A stretch of 37,898 bases of DNA, taken from positions 1-37,898 of the forward strand of contig JAJTER010000037.1 of assembly GCA_021299835.1 (NCBI GenBank), read 5' to 3'. A program made the translations under genes and the position numbers. The DNA is from Saprospiraceae bacterium. Lineage in GTDB: Bacteria; Bacteroidota; Bacteroidia; Chitinophagales; Saprospiraceae. The notes beneath the pieces were generated by a model. That model worked only from the letters and a program-made list of their open reading frames with translations. It was not told the origin of the DNA and did no database searches. Within the stretch, counting starts at the first letter, position 1. Every line of letters starts with the position of its first letter. Positions 26,227 to 34,228 of this stretch are shown one piece after another.

Positions 26227-27492
26227 CTACCTTATTTTTAGAGTTATGAGGGTGAAAACAGCTAGTAAGACACCTACCAACCAAAAACGGGTTACAATTT
26301 TCACCTCATGAATTCCTTTTTTCTGGAAATGATGATGAATGGGAGACATTAAAAAAATACGTTTACCTTCTCCATATTTCTTTTTTGTGTATTTAAAGTA
26401 AGCTACCTGAATAATTACTGATAAACTTTCAATAACAAAAACACCACATAAAACAGGCAATAACAATTCTTTACGTAAAATAATAGCTAAAGCGCCTATA
26501 ATTCCGCCCAAAGTCAAACTCCCTGTATCGCCCATAAATATTTGTGCAGGAAAACTATTATACCATAAAAAACCAAGACAAGCCCCGAGTAGCGCACCCG
26601 TAAAAATGAGCAGTTCCCCTGATCCAGGAAGATGAAGAATATTAAGATAATTGGCGGCGATAGCATTCCCTGATACATAAGCGAAGATGCCTAATGTCAT
26701 GGCAATAATCCCCGAAACGCCCGTAGCCAGTCCATCTAAACCATCTGTTAAATTTGCCGCATTGGACACACCTGTCACTATAAAAATAACGACCGGAATA
26801 AAAATCAACCAAATCCAAAACTTATTAGCCTGCGCTTTAATAGGAATTAAAGCGGCATAGTTTAGTTGATTACCCTTCATAAAAGGAATGTTTGTCAGCG
26901 TAGTTTTGTAATCTGCCTTTTCTGAAATTCCCTGATTCGTTTGAGTATAAATAAAATCACCTACCCTATCCTTATCGTTCAGACCAAGTAACAAGGCATC
27001 TTCGGTATCCATACGAACTACTATTTCGTCGCTTCCAAGCATCATGAGGGCAATAATAAGACCCAGGCCGATTTGTCCGGCAATTTTAAATTTACCTTTT
27101 AAACCTTGCTTATCTTTTTTAAATACTTTGATATAATCATCTATAAACCCTATGACACCCATCCAGATGGTGGCGATGAGCATCATTAAAATATAAATAT
27201 TATCAAGTCGGCTTACCAGCAAGGTAGGAATTAAAATGGCTAGAATTATAATAATTCCTCCCATGGTAGGTGTGCCTTGTTTTTGAATCTGGCCTTGTAA
27301 ACCAAGGTCGCGAATAGACTCACCAATTTGCAATTTCCTTAAATAATTAATAATTGCACCCCCGAAAACTAAGGAGATCAGCAATGAAAAAATGACCGCA
27401 AGACCTGCACGGAAAGTAATATATTGGAAAAGACCCGCACCAGGAAAGTGTCCAATAAAACGATTCAGCCATTCAAAAAGGTCAATTAACAT
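26227..27492 (-). CDS. mraY: Phospho-MurNAc-pentapeptide transferase MraY
   Basis: Polytopic membrane enzyme that transfers phospho-MurNAc-pentapeptide from UDP to undecaprenyl phosphate, forming lipid I. The 421-residue protein carries the motifs [15 protein letters not shown] (the DD motif), the [10 protein letters not shown] motif, FMGDTGSL and [10 protein letters not shown]. It is about 50-60 residues longer than the enterobacterial enzyme owing to a periplasmic insert (about residues 155-225, [10 protein letters not shown] to LNYAALIP), which is common in Bacteroidota. It lies 6 nt after murE and 2 nt before murD. Confidence 0.97.
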   Translation of the reverse strand: MLIDLFEWLNRFIGHFPGAGLFQYITFRAGLAVIFSLLISLVFGGAIINYLRKLQIGESIRDLGLQGQIQKQGTPTMGGIIIILAILIPTLLVSRLDNIYILMMLIATIWMGVIGFIDDYIKVFKKDKQGLKGKFKIAGQIGLGLIIALMMLGSDEIVVRMDTEDALLLGLNDKDRVGDFIYTQTNQGISEKADYKTTLTNIPFMKGNQLNYAALIPIKAQANKFWIWLIFIPVVIFIVTGVSNAANLTDGLDGLATGVSGIIAMTLGIFAYVSGNAIAANYLNILHLPGSGELLIFTGALLGACLGFLWYNSFPAQIFMGDTGSLTLGGIIGALAIILRKELLLPVLCGVFVIESLSVIIQVAYFKYTKKKYGEGKRIFLMSPIHHHFQKKGIHEVKIVTRFWLVGVLLAVFTLITLKIR

Positions 27493-27498
27493 AGCGTC

Positions 27499-28977
27499 TT
27501 AATTATTTAATTCTTTAAAATCACCCAATAAAGCTTCGCGAAGGATTGCCTTGTCATCGAAAGGATATCGGACGCCTGATATTTCCTGGTATGGTTCATG
27601 ACCCTTTCCAGCTACCAGCAGTATATCTCCGTTTTTAACTAAATGACAAGCGGTTCGAATAGCTTCCCGTCGATCCGTTATTTGTAGCGTATGCTTTAAC
27701 TGTTCTGAGGAAAGTCCGGCAACCATTTCTTTTATAATGGCCACCGGTTCCTCTGTTCTGGGATTATCTGAAGTTAATATTATTAAATGGCTCCAATCGG
27801 CAGCAACTTTTGCCATTTTGGGCCTTTTTTCCCGATCTCTGTCCCCTCCACAACCAATAACTGTAAGCACGTTTACGTTATGTGGTTTCATTTTATGAAT
27901 CGTTTCTAACACTTTAAGCAAGGCATCTGGTGTATGTGCATAATCAACGATAGCCATGACTTTAGTTTGAGGAACTTTGAAATAATCAAATCTTCCAGCT
28001 GCGGCCACCAATCCACTCAGTCTGGTTCTCAACGAGGTATCTTCCACCCCAAGTAAAGAAGCGGTAGCATAAACGGCGGTTAAATTATAAGCATTAAACT
28101 CACCCATGAGCCTGGTAAACATTTCCTTTCCGTTTATCTCTATGTGTAAACCTTCCAAACCATTGGTTATCAAACGAGTTTTAAAAGAAGCCATTCTTTT
28201 TAACGCATAGGTATGAATATCGGCCTTGGTATTTTGAACCATAACCATTCCCCTTTTGTCATCGATATTCACTAAGGCGAAGGCATTTTTGGGCAAGTCA
28301 TCAAAAAACTGCTTTTTAGCTTTTAGATAATGGTCAAAAGTTCCGTGATAATCTAAATGATCATGAGTAATATTAGTAAAAATAGCCCCCTTAAACTGAA
28401 TACCTGCAATTCTGTGCTGGTGAATGGCATGAGAACTTACCTCCATAAAAACATACTGACAACCCAAAGCAAGCATTTCTGAAAAAAGACCTTGTAATTG
28501 AGCGGCATCTGGCGTGGTATGCGTAGCTGGAATAACCTTATCTGCTATTTTAATTTCAATGGTTGATATTAATCCACAAGTATAGCCTAAAGAAGAAAAC
28601 AGATCAAAAAGCAAGGTTGCGGTGGTTGTTTTTCCATTTGTACCTGTTACTCCAACGACGTTGAGTTCCCGTGTTGGATAATTATACCAGGCAGACATTA
28701 ACCATCCGAAGGAGTGACCTGCATTTTCCACCAACACGACACATATATTATCGGGAATATTTACGTCACAATATTCACAAACAATACAGGTTGCACCTTG
28801 TAGGACTGCTTGTTGAATATACTGATGACCATTGGTTTGCACCCCTTTTATTGCAACGAAAACAGCACCTGGAATCACCCGACGTGAATCGGCAGTAATC
28901 TCTGTGACAGAGATATTTACAGGGCCGTTTTGAATGCGGTGAGGCACGGAAGTCAGTAGATTCTTTAATTCTTTCAT
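27499..28977 (-). CDS. murE: UDP-MurNAc-tripeptide ligase MurE (meso-diaminopimelate type)
   Basis: Adds the third stem-peptide residue to UDP-MurNAc-L-Ala-D-Glu. The 492-residue protein has the P-loop GTNGKTTT at 112-119, the region EVSSHAIHQHR, and the MurE-typical THDHLDYHGTF. The substrate-selecting motif DNPR at 404-407 is the signature for meso-diaminopimelate rather than L-lysine, so the peptidoglycan of this organism is predicted to be of the meso-DAP type. It overlaps ftsI by 4 nt (ATGA) and precedes mraY by 6 nt. Confidence 0.97.
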   Translation of the reverse strand: MKELKNLLTSVPHRIQNGPVNISVTEITADSRRVIPGAVFVAIKGVQTNGHQYIQQAVLQGATCIVCEYCDVNIPDNICVVLVENAGHSFGWLMSAWYNYPTRELNVVGVTGTNGKTTTATLLFDLFSSLGYTCGLISTIEIKIADKVIPATHTTPDAAQLQGLFSEMLALGCQYVFMEVSSHAIHQHRIAGIQFKGAIFTNITHDHLDYHGTFDHYLKAKKQFFDDLPKNAFALVNIDDKRGMVMVQNTKADIHTYALKRMASFKTRLITNGLEGLHIEINGKEMFTRLMGEFNAYNLTAVYATASLLGVEDTSLRTRLSGLVAAAGRFDYFKVPQTKVMAIVDYAHTPDALLKVLETIHKMKPHNVNVLTVIGCGGDRDREKRPKMAKVAADWSHLIILTSDNPRTEEPVAIIKEMVAGLSSEQLKHTLQITDRREAIRTACHLVKNGDILLVAGKGHEPYQEISGVRYPFDDKAILREALLGDFKELNN

Positions 28978-31127
28978 CGTAGCATCAGGTGAATCGTTTG
29001 ACCATTTGTTTTCGTACCCGGTTGCACCGATTGATGAACCACCTTTCCAACTCCTTCGATAGAAACCTTTAGTCCCTTATTTTCCAATAAATAGATAGCG
29101 TCTTTTAATCCGGCACCCAAAACGGAGGGAACTTTATGTTGTTGAATATTAGGTTTTTTTATATCGAGGTGATTATCATTTCCTTTTAAAACCGTCCAGT
29201 TTGAGTCAAAGGGACCTATCGAAGGAATATCTAAAAAGGAGAGTAGATATTTTATATCCTTTGAATTACCAAAATCGAAACCGGGTAAATCAAGTTGCGC
29301 CAGGAGAGGTTTCACTTTTGAATTAACGGAAGGATGGAGATCAATGGATGAAAAATAAATTTTGTCTGCTATTTCTCGAAAAACAGGCCCTGCCACATCA
29401 CTTCCATAATATCCATTTTTCAAGGGATTATGAATAACTACTACACAAGAATACTTAGGATTTTCGGCGGGGAAATAGCCTACAAAGGAAGCTCTGTATC
29501 CACCTTTATGCTCTTCATTGGAGGAAAGTCTTTGATAATTTGTTTGGGCCGTACCTGTTTTCCCTGCGAAAGAATACTGGGAGGTACTGAGCTTGCTTGC
29601 TGTTCCACGAACTACTACATTACGCAGTAATTCTTTGACTTTGGCAATAGACTCAGTACCGGCAATCTTCTTTTTCATAACATCGGGAGTAAACTCCTGA
29701 ATCCAGGCACCATCGTGTTGCACACCTTTGACTAGGAAGGGACGCATTAATTTGCCATCATTTGCGATAGCATTATAAAAATTAAGGAGCTGCAACGGTG
29801 TCAAACTTAATTCATATCCAATTGCCATCCAGGGAAGTGTCGTACCACTCCAATTATCTTCACTGCTGTATGCTTTTTTAAAATAGGGTAAAGCCTCCCC
29901 TTCAATATCTTTTTGCGAGGTATTATGTAGATTAAATTGCTCTAATGTTTTCAAAAATTGGTCGGCGGATAATTTTCCTTCTTCCTCTGCTGAGCCGGAA
30001 AAGTAACGGCTAAGGGTTCTGGCCATGCCTACATTTGAAGAAATTTCAAAAGCTCTACTAACTGAAATAGATTCTAAGGACTTACTTTCTTCAGCTACAT
30101 CGACCATTTTATCTCCATAGAAATCGGCAACACCTTTAGAAATTTTAACCTCCTCATTCAGATCAATAGTTGTATTTTCAAGGATAGCCAACATGGTTGC
30201 GGCTTTAAAAGTAGAACCAGGTTCAACAGACATACCCATGGCATAATTGAATCCCTCGGTGTATTCACCTTGAAACCTGCCCAAATTGGCGATAGCTTTA
30301 ATCTCCCCCGTTTTAACTTCCATGACTACAGCGGTTCCCCATTCAGCCTCATGATATTTCATTGCTTTGAGTAACGAATTTTCTGTTATTTCCTGAAAAT
30401 TAATATCTAAGGTAGTAACCACATCGTTTCCATCTTTGGGATTGATGCTATTCAAATCTTCCAACGGCAACCAGATATCATTTTTTCTACTCACTCTGAG
30501 CATATACTGTTGCCCGGGAGCGCCTTTAAGCGTATTATTAAAAGACCCTTCAATGCCAACTGGCTTAGCACCCTCTCTAAGATAGCCGATAGTTCTTTGG
30601 GCTAACAAATTGAATGGCATTCTTCTTTTGCTGGATTGCTCAATAATGAGGCCTCCTTTGAATTGCCCGTAATGGAAGAGAGGAAAATTTTTAATTTTAT
30701 TAAGTTCGGTGTACGCTATTTTCTTTTTGATAGGTAACCTTCTGTTTTTTCCACTTTTCCTTAGGTTTTTTAGTTGCTTACTAATTTGTGAAGCGCTTTT
30801 TTTCCAACCTAAAGAATGATGTAATACGAAAGCCAAAGAATCTATTTTCTCATTAAAATCAAGATCTTTTGGTGCTACGGGATCAAAATACACATCAAAA
30901 TAAGGAATAGAAGTAGCCAGAAGTGAACCATCGGAGCTTAGAATATTTCCGCGATGCGCCTCGAGATTTTTAAGTTTTATATTTTGAGAAGCTCCTAAAT
31001 CTCTCCATTTTTGGCCATCTTTAATAGCGACAGAATAGGTTTTAAAAGCAACGAGACAAGCGAAAGGAAGTACCAGTCCAAACAACAAAAAATACATTCT
31101 AAAAAGCACTTCATTTCTGATTTCCAT
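28974..31127 (-). CDS. ftsI: Septal transpeptidase FtsI (PBP3-type) with C-terminal PASTA domain
   Basis: Class B penicillin-binding protein that cross-links septal peptidoglycan with FtsW. In 717 residues it has an N-terminal membrane anchor (about 10-30) and the dimerisation domain with the AHRGNILSSDGSLLATS motif. The transpeptidase domain follows, with active-site S305-T-F-K308, S363-S-N365 and K523-T-G525. A single PASTA domain occupies about residues 664-717 (HKVPSVLGAGLKDAIYLLENKGL onward). PASTA tails are usual on this protein in Bacteroidota but absent from enterobacterial FtsI. It starts 3 nt after ftsL and overlaps murE by 4 nt. Confidence 0.96.
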   Translation of the reverse strand: MEIRNEVLFRMYFLLFGLVLPFACLVAFKTYSVAIKDGQKWRDLGASQNIKLKNLEAHRGNILSSDGSLLATSIPYFDVYFDPVAPKDLDFNEKIDSLAFVLHHSLGWKKSASQISKQLKNLRKSGKNRRLPIKKKIAYTELNKIKNFPLFHYGQFKGGLIIEQSSKRRMPFNLLAQRTIGYLREGAKPVGIEGSFNNTLKGAPGQQYMLRVSRKNDIWLPLEDLNSINPKDGNDVVTTLDINFQEITENSLLKAMKYHEAEWGTAVVMEVKTGEIKAIANLGRFQGEYTEGFNYAMGMSVEPGSTFKAATMLAILENTTIDLNEEVKISKGVADFYGDKMVDVAEESKSLESISVSRAFEISSNVGMARTLSRYFSGSAEEEGKLSADQFLKTLEQFNLHNTSQKDIEGEALPYFKKAYSSEDNWSGTTLPWMAIGYELSLTPLQLLNFYNAIANDGKLMRPFLVKGVQHDGAWIQEFTPDVMKKKIAGTESIAKVKELLRNVVVRGTASKLSTSQYSFAGKTGTAQTNYQRLSSNEEHKGGYRASFVGYFPAENPKYSCVVVIHNPLKNGYYGSDVAGPVFREIADKIYFSSIDLHPSVNSKVKPLLAQLDLPGFDFGNSKDIKYLLSFLDIPSIGPFDSNWTVLKGNDNHLDIKKPNIQQHKVPSVLGAGLKDAIYLLENKGLKVSIEGVGKVVHQSVQPGTKTNGQTIHLMLR

Positions 31128-31130
31128 CGC

Positions 31131-31460
31131 TCAATAGGATTTTTTGGGATTAACAACCAGTTTAAATGGACTGCGTTCGAAAGGTTTTAAACCTAAAACG
31201 GCGAATCTGTCTGCCATTTGAGAACGTTGAGCTTTGACTCTATTTTCCGCTGCGAGGGTCATATATTCCCAGCGAAGTTCTTTGATATCGTCTTGAAGGA
31301 CTTGAATTTCCCTTATTCTTCTTTCCGAAAAATGAGAATTAGCTATATAAAGCATGGCCAGGAAGCCAATAAACAAGACATAAAGCAACTTATTAAAAAT
31401 TTCATCAGAACCGAGAAACTCCAATAATAAAAATTTTCGCAACCCCTTATTACGTGTCAT
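31131..31460 (-). CDS. ftsL: FtsL-like cell division protein
   Basis: A 109-residue single-pass membrane protein. A basic N-terminus (TRNKGLRKF) precedes a membrane segment at about 23-42 and then a heptad-rich helix (SERRIREIQVLQDDIKELRWEYMTLAAENR), the expected FtsL layout for pairing with FtsB. The C-terminus ends FAVLGLKPFERSPFKLVV. FtsL is too divergent to call from motifs alone. The location between rsmH and ftsI and the topology make the call reliable. Confidence 0.88.
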   Translation of the reverse strand: MTRNKGLRKFLLLEFLGSDEIFNKLLYVLFIGFLAMLYIANSHFSERRIREIQVLQDDIKELRWEYMTLAAENRVKAQRSQMADRFAVLGLKPFERSPFKLVVNPKKSY

Positions 31461-31516
31461 AACAAATGTTTTCTCAAAGCCTACAGATGCCCAATCTGCA
31501 TTTCAGGACAAAACTA

Positions 31517-32416
31517 TTAAACAGGGAGTTTTCGACCTACTCTTAACTTGGCACTCCTGGCTCTGGAATTAATTTTAATTTCCTCAGCATCAGGCGTAAT
31601 TGCCTTTTTTGTTAATATATTGAAAGGACGATAAATATTTCCATAAAAATCTTGCTGTAAGGTCCCCTCTGGGTTTCCAAATCGCAAGGTATTTTTAGCC
31701 ATACGGTCTTCTAAGGAATGATAAGAAATTACAACTAATAATCCATTATCATTTAAAAGATCAACCGATTGCTTTAAAAAGTCTGCTAAAACCAGCATTT
31801 CCTCATTCACCTCAATTCTTAAAGCCTGAAAAACCTGAGCCAAATATCTTGGTCTCTCCCCCCTAACCCACGGATTAACGACATTCAAGAAACCTTGTAT
31901 ATCTTTAAACGGATTTAACTTTCTGGCCTCAATCAATGCACTCGCTAAAGATTTTGCATTTCTAACTTCCCCCCATTCACTCAATAAAGTAACTAACTGT
32001 TCTTCTGTGTAGGTATTCAAAATATCAGCCGCTGATTTTCCTGTAGATGGATTCATTCTCATATCAAGTAAACCATCCATACGAAAACTAAAGCCCCTTG
32101 ATTCGGTATCAAACTGATAAGAAGAAACACCCAAATCAGCTAAGATACCATCCACTTTCAGGTATCCGTTCAATTTTAAAAACCGACGGATATACCTGAA
32201 ATTGTGTGGTACAAAAATTAGTCTTTCATCGTGTGTTACATTCCCGATAACATCGGGATCCTGGTCAAAAGCGATTAAGCGACCTTTGTCACTTAATTTA
32301 TTTAAAATTCTTTTAGCGTGTCCGCCGCCCCCAAAAGTGGCATCTACATAAACTCCGTCTGGATTTATTTCTAAAGCTTCCACGGAAATATTCGCTAAAA
32401 CAGGTTCGTGATACAT
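31517..32416 (-). CDS. rsmH: 16S rRNA m4C1402 methyltransferase RsmH (MraW)
   Basis: SAM-dependent methyltransferase that modifies the N4 of C1402 in 16S rRNA at the decoding centre. The 299-residue protein has YHEPVL at the start and the SAM-binding VDATFGGGGHAKRIL. It also has GILADLGVSSYQFDTESRGFSFR and the late ISYHSLEDRMAKN motif, all hallmarks of RsmH. It is the second gene of the operon, 12 nt after mraZ. A 56-nt gap separates it from ftsL. Confidence 0.97.
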   Translation of the reverse strand: MYHEPVLANISVEALEINPDGVYVDATFGGGGHAKRILNKLSDKGRLIAFDQDPDVIGNVTHDERLIFVPHNFRYIRRFLKLNGYLKVDGILADLGVSSYQFDTESRGFSFRMDGLLDMRMNPSTGKSAADILNTYTEEQLVTLLSEWGEVRNAKSLASALIEARKLNPFKDIQGFLNVVNPWVRGERPRYLAQVFQALRIEVNEEMLVLADFLKQSVDLLNDNGLLVVISYHSLEDRMAKNTLRFGNPEGTLQQDFYGNIYRPFNILTKKAITPDAEEIKINSRARSAKLRVGRKLPV

Positions 32417-32428
32417 ACGTTTGTCTTT

Positions 32429-32893
32429 TTAATCATCCAATCGTTGTTTACCGCGACCCAGTATCTCCTCAGCCAAATCGGAAAAATCATCCGGCTCATC
32501 ATCCATGAGCTGATCGAAAACCTCTTTGGACCATATTTCAATTCTGTCATTAAACGCAGATAAAATCACCTCTTTTTCAATACCGGCATATTCTAATAAT
32601 CTGCGAGAAACCAAAATTCTATCAGCGCTATCCATCTCAACTTTTTGAGCACCCCGATAAAAATATCTAACCAACTCTCTATTTTTTTTACTGTAAACAT
32701 TCAAGTCGTTGATGTCTTCTGTTGTCTTTAACCAAACCTCTTCCGGGTACAACATCAAACATTTTTCAAACCCTCTATTCACAACAAAACTATAGGTTTC
32801 TCTTTTCCCCAATTGACTTATTAATCCACTCGGCAGACGCATGCGACTCTTATCATCGATTTTACATTCGTACTCTCCGAGTAGTTGATTCAT
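32429..32893 (-). CDS. mraZ: Transcriptional regulator MraZ
   Basis: DNA-binding regulator of the dcw operon; in other bacteria it forms ring oligomers that bind direct repeats in its own promoter. The 154-residue protein has the two expected tandem MraZ (SpoVT/AbrB-like) halves, each with the DXXXR motif: DDKSR at 13-17 and DSADR in the second half. The C-terminus is acidic (DDEPDDFSDLAEE) and longer than the core fold. It is the first gene of the operon, 23 nt downstream of the -7 element, with three candidate MraZ boxes just upstream. Confidence 0.95.
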   Translation of the reverse strand: MNQLLGEYECKIDDKSRMRLPSGLISQLGKRETYSFVVNRGFEKCLMLYPEEVWLKTTEDINDLNVYSKKNRELVRYFYRGAQKVEMDSADRILVSRRLLEYAGIEKEVILSAFNDRIEIWSKEVFDQLMDDEPDDFSDLAEEILGRGKQRLDD

Positions 32894-32915
32894 CTTGTTT
32901 TGTTCCTTTGCTTCT

Positions 32916-32923
32916 CAAATGTA
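32916..32923 (-). promoter_or_regulatory. -7 promoter element of the dcw operon
   Basis: TACATTTG on the minus strand is a perfect match to the Bacteroidota -7 consensus TAnnTTTG and ends 22 nt before the mraZ ATG, implying a short leader. There is no clear TTTG at the -33 spacing; that position is occupied by the MraZ boxes. This would fit repression by MraZ by steric block. Confidence 0.7.
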
Positions 32924-32932
32924 AATCAAAAT

Positions 32933-32961
32933 TACCACTTTCTACCACTTTCTACCACTTT
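32933..32961 (-). promoter_or_regulatory. Three MraZ boxes upstream of mraZ
   Basis: On the minus strand AAAGTGGTA occurs three times exactly 10 bp apart (32953-32961, 32943-32951, 32933-32941), separated by G residues. The spacing matches known MraZ operators: TGGGN repeats in enterobacteria and AAAGTGK repeats in mollicutes, both with one repeat per helical turn. They lie 10 nt upstream of the -7 element. Confidence 0.82.
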
Positions 32962-33090
32962 TTTTAAAAAAAATATATAAAAAAAAATCATTATCTGAAC
33001 GGCTAAAAATAAAATCATTATTATCAGTTATTTATATATTATGTTTTATAATTATATTTAAAAAATAAAAAATTACTTTTATACCAATCT
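32962..33090. other. Extremely AT-rich spacer between mraZ and the SET-domain gene
   Basis: About 130 bp composed almost wholly of A and T, with long A and T runs (AAAAAAAATATATAAAAAAA and similar). No gene or hairpin terminator is seen. It separates two oppositely directed sets of MraZ-like boxes and may be a bent or easily melted region. Confidence 0.6.
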
Positions 33091-33096
33091 ATTAAT

Positions 33097-33125
33097 CAGG
33101 TGATTAAAGGTGTTTAAAAGTGGTA
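33097..33125 (+). promoter_or_regulatory. MraZ-like boxes upstream of the SET-domain gene
   Basis: On the plus strand AAAGTGGTA at 33117-33125 is identical to the boxes of the mraZ promoter. At exactly 10-bp and 20-bp intervals upstream lie AAGGTGTTT (33107-33115) and CAGGTGATT (33097-33105), which keep the A-R-GTG-N-T core. The set points towards the gene starting at 33190. Two of the three boxes are degenerate. Confidence 0.5.
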
Positions 33126-33189
33126 ATAAAATTAGTTGAAACAACATTACCTCTCTATTTTGTATATTGCGTCATGAAAAAAACAGGTA

Positions 33190-33615
33190 ATGCAACGATT
33201 AACAGGCATATATTTTGGACCAAGTGAAAAAGGAGGAAGAGGAGTATTTTCGGCCATCTACATTTCAGAAGGAACGCTGATTGAAGTCTGCCCCATGATT
33301 GTATTACCCGAAGAAGATTTCCAGAAAATACATGATTCCACTTTACATGATTATTATTTTCTATGGGGCGACGATGAAAATCAATGTGCCATTGCCTTGG
33401 GATTTGGATCATTATATAATCATGATTATGAACCTAATGCCAGATATTTTGTAGATCCGGAGGAGGAAACCATGGAGATATACGCCACAAAGGAAATATT
33501 CCCGGGAGATGAAATTACAGTTACCTATAATGGCCATCCGGATGATAAATCGCTGGTTTGGTTTGAAGATCCAAATTATGATAAGGAAAAAAAGTCCAAT
33601 GCTAATGAGGGGTGA
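33190..33615 (+). CDS. SET-domain protein (putative lysine methyltransferase)
   Basis: A compact 141-residue SET-domain protein; SET enzymes transfer a methyl group from SAM to protein lysines. Visible SET marks are the start GGRGVFS (15-21), the pseudoknot motif with LYNHDYEPNARY (75-86, the N-H-x-x-x-P-N signature), and GDEITVTYNG (106-115). No pre- or post-SET zinc-binding cysteine clusters are present, as usual for bacterial versions. Targets are unknown. It is transcribed away from mraZ. An overlapping 17-codon frame starting ATG at 33174 is out of register and probably not a gene. The start at 33190 gives a sequence that begins directly with the SET fold. Confidence 0.88.
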   Translation: MQRLTGIYFGPSEKGGRGVFSAIYISEGTLIEVCPMIVLPEEDFQKIHDSTLHDYYFLWGDDENQCAIALGFGSLYNHDYEPNARYFVDPEEETMEIYATKEIFPGDEITVTYNGHPDDKSLVWFEDPNYDKEKKSNANEG

Positions 33616-34201
33616 GCGTTGGGTGTTGTTTAATTAATCTTGTGCGCGCAGCAGCGTGTGGTTTTTGAATCAGGATTTACATGATTTACAGGATTAACCA
33701 TAACGTCGTTGGTTTGGGAGTTAAGGTTATTATTAAACGGTACTTTCATTTCCAAGCCACTTGCCGATGCGTAACGCATCGGCGAAAAGAAGGATATAAC
33801 GTAATCCTTTATGAATGACCATTAAACCCAAAACGAGGACGTCCTCTCTAATCCTCGTAATCCTGTAAATCCTGATTCAAAACGAGGCGTTAGGGGTGAA
33901 TTTCAAATTTAAATCCTGTCTGGGAGAAGACGCGAGGCATCGCGTCTCTACTTGGAATACAGAAACATGATGGGATAGACGAGAAAGTAACCCTCTACGA
34001 ATATACTTTACTGTCAAACCGAAGACGTCCTCTATAATCCTATAAATCCTGTAAATCCTGATTCAAAACCCCAGCTGCAAGCGCCTCCCAAAACTAAAAC
34101 AACGTATCGCTAAAAAAATCTGTGAAATCCCATAATCCGTAAAATCCGTGATTCAGAATATTTAATTGATGGGAATATAACATTGGAACCTGTCGGGGAA
34201 A
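33616..34201. repeat. Repeat-rich intergenic zone, no gene seen
   Basis: No coding frame with family character was seen. A 46-bp unit beginning GACGTCCTCT and ending GTAAATCCTGATTCAAAAC occurs at 33838-33883 and 34024-34069 with about four differences. A shorter inverted copy (TTTTGAATCAGGATTTAC) is at 33663-33680, and a diverged direct copy ending CCGTGATTC is near 34117-34155. Palindromes include GCCGATGCG-TAA-CGCATCGGC at 33763-33783 and GAGGACGTCCTC at 33835-33846. AGACGCGA-GGCA-TCGCGTCT lies at 33928-33947 and is followed by CTAC. Confidence 0.75.
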
Positions 34202-34228
34202 AGATGATGCGTGCATCATCTCTACGGG
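34202..34228 (+). repeat. Palindromic repeat with CTACGGGG tail, left boundary of the AAA/nuclease cassette
   Basis: AGATGATGC-GT-GCATCATCT is a 9-bp stem at 34202-34221 followed by CTACGGG. The tail contains the complement of the TAG stop codon (34222-34224) of the neighbouring minus-strand gene, so the repeat abuts the 3' end of that gene. Confidence 0.78.

Noticed and set aside
26225-26284. Upstream start extending MurD into mraY
   Set aside because: The extra residues ([20 protein letters not shown]) are mraY read in another frame and do not resemble MurD.
33174-33227. 17-codon frame MKKTGNATINRHIFWTK overlapping the SET gene start, as a leader peptide
   Set aside because: Too short and out of frame, with no attenuator-like hairpins; probably chance.
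33616-34201. CRISPR array
   Set aside because: The repeats are irregularly spaced, diverged and in mixed orientation, with no constant-length spacers and no cas genes.
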